Assembly: GCA_000697055.1 (NCBI GenBank)
Contig: JNDT01001892.1
Location: 28,849-92,848 of the forward strand
Length of the DNA: 64,000 bases
DNA from: Saksenaea vasiformis B4078
Taxonomy: Eukaryota; Mucoromycota; Mucoromycetes; Mucorales; Saksenaeaceae
Direction of reading: 5' to 3'
Each line of letters opens with the position of its first letter. Position 1 is the first letter of the stretch. A program made the translations under genes and the position numbers. A model generated the notes under the pieces. It saw only the letters and a program-made list of their open reading frames with translations, had not been told where the DNA came from and ran no database searches. Below, one piece after another: positions 1 through 13,494 of this stretch.

Positions 1-800
1 TGGCTGATGGACTCTGTCAGAATCGGTGATGTCGGTAAATCTTACTACACTATACTTGCTTTCATCAACCAACATCTAGGCAAAGATACAACGCTAAGCC
101 CTTAACCAGTGCATGATACTGCAACGGATCAATACATGTTATTGGAAACAATACGCTGCGATGCCCTTTTCTCCATCAATTTTTGCAAGGCCTCGGTTAC
201 ACAGCGGCAAGGAAAATCTGAAACCTGTTGTGGATTCGGAATCACCGGCTGGCCGTAATCATCCTTTATCCTCCCATAGCATCGTCTCGATACCGTTAGT
301 TCTTTAAAGATTCACAACAAATGTTCAGATAATTACAACCAAAATGGAAGAAAACGTCAATTTCGATCAATTGTGTACCAAGAAAACACTCCACCTTCAG
401 AATCCCGCCGGACTGTCACTGTATAACCTAAGCTAGTGTCATAATAGTTCCAAAATAAATCTCTGAGTTTGTCCTTTGTTTCTGAACATTCTTTGTGGCT
501 TCTCTAACGCAGGTTCTGACTGTATTGCATCTAGAGACTCCGCTGCCAGTGTAACGCTTTTGACTTTTGGCAAGTCTATACCTGTTGATAATATCGCATG
601 GAATAAAGTAGAGATGAGAAAAATGGACAGGGGTAAATCAACAGCGTTCTTCACAGAGCAATAGCAACAAGAAACTCCTATGATTCTGCTAATTTTACCT
701 TTCCCTTCAGCTGTTAACCTCAGCTTTTTCCGTACATTTTAGCTAAGCCGACTGACTTAAAGATGGTTGTAAAGCTGTCTGCTGAGATCAGAGCCCAAAA
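1..800. other. Left-edge intergenic stretch
   Basis: No coding region can be supported here. Only short open frames of 60-70 codons are present, on both strands, without recognisable domains or splice structure. The right end is the upstream region of the first protease gene. Confidence 0.6.
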
Positions 801-810
801 TATATAAAAT
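801..810 (+). promoter_or_regulatory. TATA box of subtilase 1
   Basis: The sequence TATATAAAAT lies about 50 bases before the ATG at 858. The two other intact subtilase genes in the window have a TATA element at nearly the same distance, which supports a shared core promoter layout. Confidence 0.55.
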
Positions 811-857
811 CAGTACTTAAGATCAGTCTTGCGCTGCATTATATTTACACACTATTG

Positions 858-3800
858 ATGGGAGCGAGATCAAGACTGTTCTCAGCAATCGGGCTCTTAT
901 GCTTTTTGCTCGCCCTTCAAGCTGAAGGGTTTTCTCATCCCAAATTCAGAGCCGCTGCACGGGAAAGACACATCGAAAACCAGTACCTGGTGGAGTTTAC
1001 GGAAGCCACTGACAGCGAAACGTTTATAAAAGAAATCGAGGCCGAGGTACCAGGTGTCAAACTACATCGTCGATACGCGTACTCGCATAAACTGTTCAAT
1101 GGCGTGTCGTTTGAAGCTCACCATTCCGAGGGATCTAACAATAACCGGCTCCTGGCAACGATTGCCTACAAGGATCACGTCGCCCGCATTTATCCTAACA
1201 CTCGGAGACCACATCCTGCCGCAGAACCTATCGGGGTAAACGAACAAGTAGAATCGGACACTGTCAAGACTCTGCTACCCCATCATTTAACTCAAGTCGA
1301 CCGTGTCCACCAAGAGCTAAATCTGACAGGCAAAGGTGTCATGACTTGCATAATCGACTCAGGTGCGATCTGATTTATAGTACTGCTTTAGTTAGTGAGA
1401 TATTGATCTGCATTCTAGGAATCGACTATGAACATCCTGCGCTGGGAGGAGGCTTTGGGCCTGGTTACAGAGCGACAGTAGGTGCCGATATAGCGGATAA
1501 CAAGACCACTCCGTTGGACAACTGTGGCCCCGGTTCATCTGGAGGAGGTATTTCATTTCATTTCATTTCTAATCTGCAAAGAATCTTCAAGATCTAATCT
1601 GCATTGGTCACAGTTGGTCATGGCACACATGTAGCTGGTATTGCCGTCGGATACGACGTCAGCAAAGTAAGAGACAGCGGCTTCGTTGTCAGAAGATTAA
1701 ATGGTTTGGTAACTTAGGGTTTTGTTGGCGTTGCACCCGAGGCGACAATCGGTGCTTGGAAAATTTTTCCATGCAAAGACGAGCTAGCATCTATCGACGA
1801 TATCATTATACAATCGTTAATTGCGGCTCATGACAGTGGGTGTGAGGTTATAAACCTTAGTCTCGGTACAGACAACCGACTTTGGTCTGAGCACCCGTCT
1901 TCCGTTGCTGTCGATCGAATGGCAGAAGAAGGGATTGCAGGTATGTGTGTGAGAGAGTTCACACTGGAATTTCCAACCATTGATCCTGCTCTTATTTTGT
2001 AGTTGTTGTTGCTGGTGGTAATATGGGTCAAACGGGAGCTTTCTCAGTAGGAGCACCTGCTACGGGGAATAAGATCATTTCCGTAGGTTCGGTTGATAAT
2101 GAACACTTTTTGGCACATTTATTTGAAGCAAGACGAAGTTCTAACCCTGATCAGCCCATCGGACCTCATAGTGAGTAGTAGTAGTAGCATGAATCGAGTG
2201 ATTTTTGCCTTGCTCATCTTCCAACCTTTTTTCTAGTTTATAATCCCGACCCTGCTGCTTATGACAACATCCCACACGGTGATCTTGTACAACCTATCCT
2301 TGGTTCGAAAGATCTCTGTGCATGCAGCAACACAACGGACTACTCTCACGCGCACGGTAAACTTGTCATGATCGAGGGATCTGTGAACTGCACTACTTTA
2401 GAACAGCTAAAGAATTTGGCACATGCCGGAGCTGTCGGTGCAGTGTATGCTGGAGATGACACTGCAGAACCAGAAGGAGTGCAGCTTGCACCCATTCCTA
2501 TTGTGTTTGTTACCAGCGTAGCTGCCAAGGAACTTCATGCAGCACTCACTAGTGGTGATGCGATATCTCTTCGATTCAGTCGTGAAGCCTTCGCACAAAA
2601 AGGCGCTACCGGCGGCTACGTATCTGCTTTCTCCAGCATTGGGCCCATTGCAGATATGGATCTTCATCCCATGATTTCTGCCCCTGGAGGAAACATACTA
2701 TCAACCTTGCCCAGATACGCTGGTAGCTGGGGATCAATATCCGGTACTTCAATGGCAGCCCCTTATGTTGCTGGTGCTATCGCTGTGTTCCTTCAGGCTT
2801 GGAAACAAAAGGGCCAAGAGACCACGCCTCAGTTTGTCTTCGAACAGTTGCAGAACTATGCTACGCCAGTAAACGTTGGACCAACCCGCATGGACAGACT
2901 GGATAACCCTATCCGCCAGGGAGCCGGTATTATGCAGCGTAAGCTAACCCATTTACTACTAAAACGTTGAAGGCTTTTTTGCTAACTCTCTCTCTCTCTC
3001 TCTTTTTTTTTTTTCCGTGGCAGTGTATGATGCTATTCAGCAAACTGTCCATGTTTCTCCCAGCCAAATCAGTTTCAATGACACCGCCTCCGTCCAGGAA
3101 TACAAGACCCACGTACTAACTGTTACTAATTTCGGTGATGAATCTGCTTCTTACCGCGTAAGAAACAAAATTGCTACAGCCATCGCCCCCTACACTATTT
3201 TCCCGAACAACACGCTGATAATGACATCGCCGGAAAAATACTTCACGGAAACAACCGCCAACGTAACGTTCAGTCCTAGTGATTTCAACCTCTCTCCTGG
3301 AAGCAGCCAGCAAGTCACGGTACATGTCGATATCCCTGCTAATCAAGTCAATTCGACAGAGCATCTCATCTACGGTGGCTATCTTCAGTTCGAAACGCAG
3401 CAAGAGAATCGCAAGGATATCACTGTACCATACTTTGGTATCTGGGGAAAGCAGCGCGACCTTCCTCTTCTTGATAAGAACCAGACTGCCCTGTTAGTTC
3501 AATCGGAAAAGAAGATTTATCTTACAAATGAAACTCTCCAAATGAAACTGGGCGTACCCGCTACACATCCTGTTATTATCCCAGTCCTTTATACGCCATC
3601 CGCAAAGGTTACATTGGAACTTCTTGACACAAGCATGAAAGTCCTCGGCAATCTGTACGAACTGCTGTATGTGGACCGAACGCTCGGACCAGAAGACGTT
3701 GAATCTATGAAATTCAATGGAAGTTACATTCCAGAATCAGGCGAAAATCCTCAGCTAGAGAACGTAACAAGTGGCCTATACAGAATCCAGATACGTGCAT

Positions 3801-3925
3801 TGAAGCTATTTGGTAATGTGGGGAATCCAAACGATTGGGACAAGTGGGTTTCAGGCCCTATCGAAGTACTGTGGGAAGATCATCCCACATATCCGAAGGA
3901 TCACATGGATTCCTTCTTCAAGTAA
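858..3925 (+). CDS. Secreted subtilisin-like serine protease (copy 1)
   Basis: This is a predicted secreted S8-family protease. Seven exons join without a stop: 858-1362, 1419-1547, 1614-1666, 1718-1940, 2003-2170, 2237-2938 and 3024-3925, giving about 893 residues. The ATG at 858 opens a hydrophobic signal peptide, followed by an inhibitor I9-like propeptide. The catalytic triad is visible: Asp about 167 in CIIDSG, His about 214 in GHGTHVAG and Ser about 531 in SGTSMAAP. A PA-like insert lies between His and Ser (around KLVMIEGS...AGAVGAVYAG). The C-terminal ~300 residues look like the Fn3-like region of large Vpr/C5a-peptidase-type subtilases and are rich in possible N-glycosylation sites. 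The last intron contains a CT/T tract. Copy 3 begins with the same MGARSR start, so these two are close paralogues. The extracellular nutrient-protease role is inferred from the family. Confidence 0.92.
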
Positions 3926-4948
3926 ATATGCATGCCTTGTACTTATTGTTTCACCATGTAATATTACATACCTACGAAAAAGTTTACTACTAAATAAATA
4001 AAAAAACAATCAATCGTGGCGATGAACATAGCACGAGTCACAACTGTAAATCATCCGAAACACGTCTACGGTAGTAGAATATCAAATCATGCGTTAATAA
4101 AGGATTTGACTTAGCTAGACGCTCAGCCGCCCCGTAGTTGCACATGCGGGAAGAGCATACTTAATGCACGTTTTGTCCATGCTTTTCAGGACCTCGTCGT
4201 TGCGTGGGAACGACATCATGGTTAGGAAGCGCTGCACCACAGAGTTAACGACCTCGCAGGAGTCATTATTAGGACAGCCTATTGATTCCACTAAGGAGAG
4301 CATCATCAACAAACGTTAGTATTCTAGGGCACGTTAGGTCCTTACTGGACGAAGTACAGTACACATTGCCCACAGGAAGATTCACCACTAGAGTATGTCA
4401 TGAACGCATACATTCTTGCTTACGAAACGTCCACAAACAAGTGTCCCATTTCCACAAAGAGATGACACCAACAAAAACCAACAGAAGAGCCTTCAAGACG
4501 TTAAGGCACAATAGAAATCCCCACGGTGATCTTCTTTGCAAGACTAATAAACATTCTACAGAGCTAATTATCATGTCGCCTCGAAATTTCCAGTTAGTCC
4601 ATTCTCCCAGTCATCGCTATTATTTGGGTCGCCAAATGACTTCAGTTCATGTGCTTTCAACTGGTAGCGCAATCAACTTCTCAGTAAACATCATTCGCTA
4701 TTTACGCTGTGTAGATGTCATGTGCGATAACATATAGCATACCCTCCGCATCTGCCATTACGGCAAATATCATCCCATGAGGTTGGAACAATTGATCATA
4801 CATTTGCAGTATTCCATAGTAAAAAAAAAAAAAAAAGGAAGTCGCTTGGAACTTTTTTAGGACGTAGCACACCGATAACGTCCTTCTGAGTAATGGTGAT
4901 AGTTTATGATATAATACAAGACTTAGTATTTGATTTAGGTACTATGTT
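3926..4948. other. Convergent intergenic region between subtilases 1 and 2
   Basis: The region holds the 3' ends of two convergent protease genes. A plus-strand open frame of 151 codons (4282-4737) has no recognisable domain. A minus-strand frame ending near 4115 (4115-4312) contains several cysteines and could be the last exon of a small secreted protein, but no upstream exons could be assembled. A 15-base A run lies near 4822. Confidence 0.4.
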
Positions 4949-7896
4949 CTATTTTACAATCACTGGACCAGATGTCCAGGTTTGCCAGTCCTTTGGTTTC
5001 TTTGGATCGCCAAACACCCGTAAAGCTGAAATTACAATTCTGTATGTCCCTTTGGTTACCTTCCGTTTCTCGGAATCGTCGCCAACGCGAGGAAGATAGG
5101 TGCCATCAAAGTCTATCGTAATGACGCTGTCATAATCGGGATGTTGAGTACTATGATAGATAGAACTTCCCACGTAGTCCTGTTCGGCGATCAGGCCAAT
5201 GTATTTCATATGCTCGTCATAAAGTCTCCACACAATATTGGCTGATGGCATAAAGAGGTGTGTGTGGATTTCAGCGTACGTTTTGTTGTTTCCCAGCGTC
5301 AGATGATAGGTCTCGTTCGCAAAATACATCTTGCTGCTCTCAAAGCTTTTAATATGGGTATCTTTGACGTCAATTACGGAAATGTCATGCTGCTTTCCCC
5401 AGAGACCGAAGTACGGCACGGTGATATCCTTTCGTTTAGCTTGCTGCGTCTCGAACTGAACATAGCCACCATATATCACATGTCGCCTTGAATTCGCTTG
5501 GGCGGACGGAACATCAACATGTACCGTGACAGTTTTACTAGCTCCAGCTTCGACAGTAATGTCACTGGGAGTAAAAGTGACATTGGCTGCTGACCTTACA
5601 AAGTAGTTCTTCGGTGCTGTCACTGACATATTGTGTCTTGAAAAAGTATAGGGAGTAATAGCGATCGCGATCTTGTTCTTGAGACGGTAAGAAGCGGCTT
5701 CGTTTCCAAAGTTTGAAATAGTCAGTGAATGGGTCTTGTACTCTCGCACGGATGCGGTGTCGTTAAAGCTGATACGACTTGGCGAGACGTGGACCGTCTG
5801 CTGGATAGCATCATATACTGGAAAAAAAAACGAAGCAACATGTGTGAGTATCACTAGAAAAAATGTCATGTAAACAATAGACACATACACTGAAGCATGC
5901 CGGAACCCTGACGTACGGGGTTGTCTATCGTGCTGTCATCAAACTGTTGAGGGCTGATCGGTGCGGCATAATTCTGAAGCTGCTCAAAGATGAACTCCGG
6001 CGTTACCCTTTGATTCTTGTTCTTCCAGGATTGAATAAACAAAGCAACTGCTCCGGTGATGTAGGGAGCAGCCATGGACGTTCCAGACATAGAACCCCAA
6101 CTACCCAAGTATCTCGGCAACGTGGAAAAGATTTCGCCTCCTGGAGCAGCAATCGCTGGATGAAGGTCCAGATCGATGTTAGGACCAACACTGGAGAATG
6201 TAGATATCTGACCACCAGTGGATAGTCTTTGAGCAAATCCTGCGCGACTAAAATGCAAGAAGACGGAAGTGTTTTTTACGAATGCACCAGCTAGTTCCAC
6301 GCCTGCAGCGAACGTGATAGTAACGACAGGAAGAGGTGAACCAGGCATTGTGATTTCCGCAGGAGGATTTCCAGTAGCATATACAGCGCCGATACCTCCC
6401 GCTTGTGCGATCCTCGCAACTTCCTTGACGTCGGCACATGAAGTGTAGTCCAACAGAGCAAGTTTTCCGCGAACGTTAGGATTCACTGTATTGTTTCTAC
6501 AATCAATGTTGCTAAAATGAGAATAGCCAGGAACAATTTCTCCGTGCGGAATGATGTCAAACGATGAAGAATCGATTTTGTATACTACAAAAGAAAGAAG
6601 ATGAGCACTTGTTGAACAAATGACCAAGACAGCCATACCATGAGGCCCCATTCGTTCGCCCGTGACAGAGCCTTTTCTAGCTTCAAATAAGCGTGCAAGG
6701 TAAAAGTGATTATCAATAGATCCTACAGAGAGCGCTTTTTTTGCTGCAGCTGGCGACGCCACGGTAAAGGCACCAGCTTCGCCCTCGTTACCGGCAGCGA
6801 TAACAACTATAAGCTTTTAGGTTAACTTAATGATTGCATTTCTTCTTCTTTAACCTACCTGGGAGACCATTCTTTGTCATTCTTTCAGCAAAAGCAGCTA
6901 AAGCTGTCTCAGACCATCCATCGTTGAACCCACCTAGACTTAGGTTCACCACGTCGCAGCCGTGCTCCTCCGCTTCCGTCAAGGCCTTCATGGTAGCGTC
7001 ATCAGGGGCACTTCCAGTAGAACATTGAAAGACCTTCCAAAAGCCGATCGTAGCCTCGGGGGCAACACCAATGAACCCGTTGCTTCGGCTGTTTCCGGCA
7101 GCTATACCGGCAACATGAGTGCCATGACCACCTGATAGTCAGCGACAAGGTTTAGTTCGATAACCCAGAGGAGATAATTGTAACATACTTGAATTTTCGC
7201 TGTCTATTCCGCAATTATCCAAAGGAGTTCGCTTGTTATCTGCTGTGTCTCCACCCATTTTCACCCGATGTTGGGGACCAAATCCTGCTCCAAGAGCTGG
7301 ATGATTGTAGTCAATTCCTACAAACAATCATGATAAGCAAAATAATAATAAACGACGCTACTTTTATCTGTAGAAGAAATAATACCTGTATCAAGTACAC
7401 AAACTTTGACACCTTCTCCCCTCAGATTCAGCTCGTTATGGACACGATCGACCTGTGTCACATTGTGCGGAAGTAAGGTCTTCACTGTCTTCATATCGAC
7501 ATCATTATTAATGCCCAGAGGTTTAGCAGAGGGATGGGAATTTGTGGTAATAGGATAAACGTATTTCACGGTATGTTGATTAACAAGAGTTTCTAAAAGA
7601 TGTCGCGTCCTAGATTCCTCGATGCCTGACGCTTCAAAAGATATGCCAGAGAATAATCGATGTGAGAACGAATGACGAGGAACAAGCTTGACACCAGGAA
7701 CTTTGGCTTCAAGTGACTTGATGAACCTGTCGCTGTCTACCGGTATGTCTCCAGTAAACTCGACTAGATATTGTCCATCGGCACGACGTCGATTCTTGGG
7801 ATCCTTGAACTTAGGATGAGAGAAGCCCTCCGCAAATACGGTATGCAGAAAACAGAGAATTACAGCTACGCAGAGAATGTCGAGCCACCTCTTCAT
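4949..7896 (-). CDS. Secreted subtilisin-like serine protease (copy 2)
   Basis: This is a paralogue of the first protease, on the opposite strand and tail to tail with it. The ATG at 7896 starts a signal peptide (MKRWLDILCVAVILCFL) followed by a propeptide. The triad motifs are CVLDTG near 7390, GGHGTHVAG near 7110 and SGTSMAAP near 6070. The PA-like insert lies around 6310-6480, and the Fn3-like C-terminal exon begins near 5820 with YDAIQQTVHVSPS. Introns interrupt it at the same places as in copies 1 and 3 (after the catalytic Asp, around the His, before VVIAAGN, and before the C-terminal exon). The protein body differs more from copies 1 and 3 than they differ from each other. The stop follows GPVIVK. 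No break was found. Confidence 0.9.
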
Positions 7897-7947
7897 GGAT
7901 ATACGCTATTGTAACTTCTAGGCCTCTTCGTCTGCGCTCGGGGTGAT

Positions 7948-7956
7948 TTTTATATA
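7948..7956 (-). promoter_or_regulatory. TATA box of subtilase 2
   Basis: Read on the minus strand the sequence is TATATAAAA, about 52 bases before the ATG at 7896. Confidence 0.55.
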
Positions 7957-9319
7957 CCTGCTCGAGCGCAAGTATTGATTCACCGCATCGTCGTACACGG
8001 TCCAGGCGGAGCTCAGCCACGATAGCGCTAGGAAGCGTTTTATCGTTGTTGTTAATAGAGAAGCATTTGTATGCTGCAAGCTTAGTACGAAGTAAACAAG
8101 CACAGTAACTATTTAACTCTAATATGGTCTGCAAGTACCAAGGAGTCTAACGTGCATACAGCTATCCCAGGATTCGGCGCTCCACAAAGTGCCACTTGTT
8201 ACAGAAATTCAGCCACACCACTCAGCAGAGATAAGGTAGAAACCGCTCAGTCGGGTAAAAGAAGAAAACGTAAAGGAGGAATCACCAAAGAACAGTTAGC
8301 AGCGCGTCACGCGCACGGCAGCAGTGCCGTCTATATTCCCAGGAAGCAGCATAACATTACTCTAAGTAGATGTCCTTATGACATCTTGCCCAAATGTTTT
8401 AAGCTGTCCGCGGTGACACACGGGCTGTGTAGAAGTCCGTCAAACAATTTTCTTTTTAAGGTTTAATTCTTTTTCATTTTATTGTTTGGTTAGTATCTTA
8501 GTGGGAGAGGAACACATGGGCAAGGGTGCTAGTTTATTTACATTATCTGAATAAGGTTCTGACAAGCAGTAGCTAGAGAGTCAATAGTAAATCTTATACA
8601 TCACGAGTAACTGTAACCCTTGCATCATTCTACGAAACGGTCATAGGAACCTATACCATGACATCTTAACAGCGAGGACACAAACCAAGCCCATTTCGTT
8701 TCAAGGGTAATAGGCTCATTTGCTGCTTACAGTATAGAGATAATCTAATTTAGATAAAGCGCTACAAACAAAAAAAAACAATGGTTAAAACACATACCAA
8801 GAGTTAATAGCTTGGATATGGCAATCGATCTGAGGAAGTCCTTCACGCTAATGAAACAGGAACACCTAACAGGAGGCTTAACCACAACATACTAAGAATA
8901 GTACTACCGTGATCATAGCTAGAACGGATACAAGAAGCATCGCTCGCAGGTTCTCATAGCTAAAATTGGACTTTTAGTAGGTAGTCCTTCAGTGAGGTCC
9001 GCGCGTGCGCGATAACTCTATTTTACAGTAGCCCAAGTCCATCAAGTCATTAAAATGATTTCTTATGCATAGTTCCCGCTCTTTGATCACAAACGTATTT
9101 CAGAACGCCCTTTATGAATATCGCGACAGGTTGCATTCTCTATGATTTACAGCTGTGGCAAGTCTTATGCTCATTGTCACGTTTGATTGATTTTTATTCA
9201 ATAGTGAATTTCCTTGTGGATATGTATTTCACATAATCAGGAAATAGGTACAAGGTATGCGCGTTTGCGACAAGACGTATCTAGTATGTTCCTTAGGATA
9301 GGTGGACTACCTTCCCACT
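7957..9319. other. Intergenic stretch
   Basis: No gene is supported. A 104-codon plus-strand frame at 8152-8466 has a basic patch (GKRRKRKGG) but no family resemblance or splice context. The rest is rich in stops in all frames. Confidence 0.5.
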
Positions 9320-9790
9320 GTGCTTAGATAGGACCTGAAACCCGCTTGAGCCAATCGCTTGGACCCTCCGCATTTTCATATAGTTTCGACACACGGACCT
9401 GGATTTTGTGTAGACCGCTTGTTACATACTCTAGCTGAGGATCCTAGCCGGATCCCAATAGCATAACTTCCATCGTTATTTTGCCGGTTTAACATTGTCT
9501 GGCCCAATCGTTCGGTCCACGTACAGCAATTCGTAGAGATCGCCAAGGACTTCCAAGTCTATGTCAAGAAGCTCCAATGTAGCCTTTGCGGAGGGCATAT
9601 AAAGGACTGGGGCGATAACACGATGTGCGGTGAGTATATTCACCTTCATATGGAGAGCCTTGTTTGTAGGATAGATCTTCTTTTCCGATCCAAACAAAAT
9701 GCAGCTTTAATTCTTACCGAGTTTCAAACTGAGCACAGTCATTGTAGACGACAGGCTCTAGTCGAACTGATTTGATTAACAGGAATATCG
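9320..9790 (-). pseudogene. Relic of a subtilase C-terminal region
   Basis: The minus-strand frame at 9476-9697 matches the Fn3-like C-terminal region of copy 1 almost residue for residue (for example SEKKIYPTNKAL against SEKKIYLTNETL, and LYELLYVDRTIGPDNV against LYELLYVDRTLGPEDV). Downstream the match continues in other frames to about 9320 (DPQLEYVTSGL, PSDWLKRVSGPI), so frameshifts and stops have accumulated. Upstream it jumps from the LQFET motif straight to SEKK, an internal deletion of roughly 30 codons. No catalytic domain remains. It is the remnant of a fourth family member, closer to copy 1 than to its neighbours. Confidence 0.85.
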
Positions 9791-10477
9791 ACAATGTATG
9801 GGTAGGAGACGAATCCAGCACCTGAAATTTGTAACATTTAGTATATGAGTGACGTATCAAAAAATTATGTTATAAGCCTTTCAAAAAGCAATAAACTTGA
9901 GACTATGCGGTGCGAATCACATGCCGGTTGTTGCGGTTGATGTTCCGAAATACGCAAGAGGTTTCAAGTTTTCCTTACTCCTCGTGTAATGGAGGACTTA
10001 CAAAATAAACAAGAGATAGACATGACGGCGTCGCACTTTAGATAATGTGTATTCAGCCACTTCATTGTCATACAATGGTCAATTAAAAGTTTCACAGGTT
10101 TATTTGTCGATAAGCAGATGACTATCGGCTCGCCGATTCCGCACTTGAAATGTCCGCCATAACTCACCAGCCACTGCAAGCAGCTTGAAAAGGCAAGTCT
10201 GTCACTTGATCACGATGAATTGACACGGTGTAGACCTTTTTAAAGAGAAAAGCTGAACTTGCTATTTAGATTCATAGCTAATTTGCCTCTTGAATTGTGT
10301 AGATTTGCCTGTTATGTAATAATAGTTCGAACTGTGTTTGCGATCTACCCTAAATAGAAGTTTCGCAAGTAAAAGGATCAAAAAATCCACAGCTCTTATC
10401 GCTTCAAATTAGTAATCTAAATTTAGAATGGATTGCTATACAGCGTCATGTATTTGATAGTAATTGACACATATGCT
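9791..10477. other. Intergenic stretch beside the subtilase relic
   Basis: Only a 71-codon minus-strand frame (9964-10179) without recognisable features is present. The stretch may be decayed sequence from the same duplicated unit, but no match to the intact copies could be followed here. Confidence 0.4.
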
Positions 10478-13452
10478 TTACTGCACTTCAATAGGGGGTG
10501 ATACCCATTCCTCCCAGTCGTTTGAGCTTTCCTCATTGCCAAATAGTTTCAGCGCGCGAACCCGGATTCTGTATTGGCCACTTGTTGCGTTACGCAGTTT
10601 ATGGTTGTTTCCTGATCCAATCGCATAGCTTCCGTTGAAATCAGCAGCCACTGGAGAATTTGGTAGAATTGTTCTGTCCACATAGGTTCTCTCATCGATG
10701 TTCCCGAGTACTTTCATATGTTTATCAAGGAGAGCCCATGAGACTTTTGGAGATGGTGTGAAGAGGTGTACGAGATTCGTGAGATAGGTTGCTTCTTTAT
10801 CCAATTTCACACGGAAGGTCTTGTGCTTCAAACAAGAAAAATCTTCCGTATTTATGAAGCAGGTTCGGTTCTTGTCAAGAAGGGGAAGATCGCGCTGCTT
10901 TCCCCAGATGCCGAAATAGGGCACAGTGATGTCTTTGCGAGTTTCTTCCTTCGTTTCAAAATGAACATAGCCACCGTAGATAAAGTGCTTTGTTGAATTT
11001 ATCTGGCTGAATGGAATGTCGACGCGTACAGTAACTTTCTGACTACCGCCGGGAGATAACGTAAATTTGCTAGGACTGAAAGTTACCTTGGCCCTTGTCT
11101 TGGCAAAGTAATCCTTCGGCTTTGTCATTGTCAGTGGGTTGTCCGCAGAGATTGTGTATGGTGCGATGCCAGCAGCAATTCGGTTACGTACGCGATAGGA
11201 TGCCGATGTCGTACCGAAATTAGTAACATTTAGCACATGTGTCTTGTATTTTTTCATAGATGCGGTATCATTGAAGCTGATTTGACTAGGCGAAACGTGG
11301 GTGGATTGCTGGATAGCGTCATACACTGTTCCTAAAATTAGTACCATTTCTTGTTTGAATAACAGTAGAGCATACACTGAAGGAGACCGGCACCCTGGCG
11401 AATGGGATTATCAATCTTCTCTTTAAGAAATGGTCCAGCGTTGACTGGCTTAGCGTAGTTCTGCAGTTGTTCGAAGATAAACTGCGGGGAAACTTGCTCA
11501 TTCTTCTGTTTCCAGGCCTGAATAAACAAAGCGATAGAGCCGGTCATGTACGGAGTTGCCATTGAAGTACCAGACATAGCCCTCCAGCTTCCGCCATATT
11601 TGGGCACCGTTGAAAAGATATCGCCTCCAGGAGCTGAGATCATCGGATGAAGATCTAGATCGGCACTTGGACCTATGCTTGAGAAATCGGAGATGTAGCC
11701 GCCGGTAGAGCTCTTTTTAGCAAAGGCTTTGCGACTGAAATGAATGGAAACTGTGTCATTTTTGGTGAATGCTTGCAAAAGCGGCTCGACTGCCTCTGGA
11801 CTGATACTGGCAACTGGAATTGGTGAGAGGATAAGACCCATCGTCTCTGCAGATTCGCGACCAAGACTCCAAAGCGCACCAATTGCACCGGCATTTGCAA
11901 GGGTTTTCAGCTGATCCAGCGCTGTACATCCAATGGTATTGTCGAAAAGGACAAGTTTACCTCGCACATGGGAATAATCAGTTTTGTTGCTACATGCTGT
12001 ATAGTCTTGGGTGTCAGTAGTAGGTATAACGACATCTCCATGAGGAATGGTAGCAAAAGTAGTCGGTTCAGGGTTATAGACTATCGAGGAAAGGAAAATG
12101 ATCATAGGTTGGACGGGGAGATAAGACTCATGTTACTTACCGTAAGTGCCAATGCGCCGATCAGGGTTAGAACCTCGCCTCGCTTCAAATAGATGTGCCA
12201 CAAAGTAGTCATTATCCAGAGAGGCCACAGAAAGGACTTTCTTAGCAACAGCAGGATTTCCAACTGAGAACGTTCCTCTTAAACCTTCATTACCACCAGC
12301 AACGACAACTAAGAAGCAAAGATGAGACTACTACTGTAGGCTATATGATCATGGCAAACTTACTTGGAATTCCTTCTTCAGCAAGTCGTTCAATGACCAC
12401 AGCAGACGGGGATTCTGACCAAAGGCTGTTTTCGGTGCCTAGACTTAGATTTATAACCTCACACTTGCTATCGTGGGCTTCTATCAATCCGTGCAGCAAG
12501 GCATCATCCGCAGCTTGCCCCGACTTGCAGTCGAAAACCTTCCAAAAGCCGATGGTTGCTTCAGGTGCGACACCAACAAAACCCTAATCGGCCCGATCTG
12601 TTAATAATCCAATGATAAGAAATATCTTTTACCTTGCTTGCATCATTTCCCGCTACGATACCAGCAACGTGTGTGCCGTGACCACCTGTTATCAGAGAAT
12701 GTTAAGCTTTTCTTTAAAAATTACATATTCAGTACTTGATCCGTCAGATTCAGGGCTACAGCTGTCGAACGGCGTTGTCTTGTTGTCTCCTGTATCGGTG
12801 CCGATTACTACTCTATATCCTGGTCCAAAACCTCCTCCTAAGGCAGCGTGTTTGTAGTCGATACCTAAAAGAAAAGAAACGTCAACACCTAAAAAGGAAA
12901 AAAGGCCCTAAATTTTATCATACCGGTGTCTAGGATGCAAGTTAGGACACCTTTGCCTGTCAAATTTAGCTCTTTATGGATGCGGTCCACCTGAGTTAGA
13001 TGATGAGGCAGTAAAGTTTTGACGATATCCGAGTTTACGTGCTGATCCACGACACCACGTTTTGCAGTGGGATGTTTCTTCCTGGTATTAGGATAAATGC
13101 GGGCGACATTGGAGTTTTCGGCGATAACTGACAGAAGCAGATTCTCGTTGGGCTTCTCAAGGTGCTTCGCTTCAAATGACACACCATGAAACAATTTGTG
13201 CGCATATGTATACCGACGGTGAAGCTTAACACCTGGAACCTCGGCTTGAATATCCTTCATAAACGTTTCACTGTCAACGGGGTGATCTCGGCTGAACTCC
13301 ACTAAATATTGATTTTCGATATGTCTTTCTTTCTTTGTGGCCCTGAACTTGGGATGAGAGAATCCTCCAGCATGAGAGAGACCTTCAGCATGAAACACAA
13401 GTAGAAGACATAGAAAGCCGACCACCCACGAAAATCTTGACCTTGCTCCCAT
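10478..13452 (-). CDS. Secreted subtilisin-like serine protease (copy 3)
   Basis: This is the third intact member of the family. The ATG at 13452 starts MGARSRFSWVVGFLCLLLVF, a signal peptide nearly matching copy 1. An upstream ATG in the same frame (13623) would put 57 extra residues before the signal peptide and is less likely. The triad motifs are CILDTG near 12940, GGHGTHVAG near 12675 and SGTSMATP near 11570. The PA-like insert lies at about 11780-11960, and the Fn3-like final exon begins near 11325 with YDAIQQSTHVSPS. Intron positions follow copies 1 and 2. The predicted product is a large secreted protease of about 890 residues. The stop follows PPIEVQ. Confidence 0.9.
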
Positions 13453-13494
13453 AGTTGTTGTGCGGATAAAGAGCAGATACTTTGACGTGTCACC

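Noticed and set aside
4282..4737. Plus-strand open frame of 151 codons between subtilases 1 and 2
   Set aside because: No domain, no splice partners, and it lies where convergent genes end. It looks like a chance frame.
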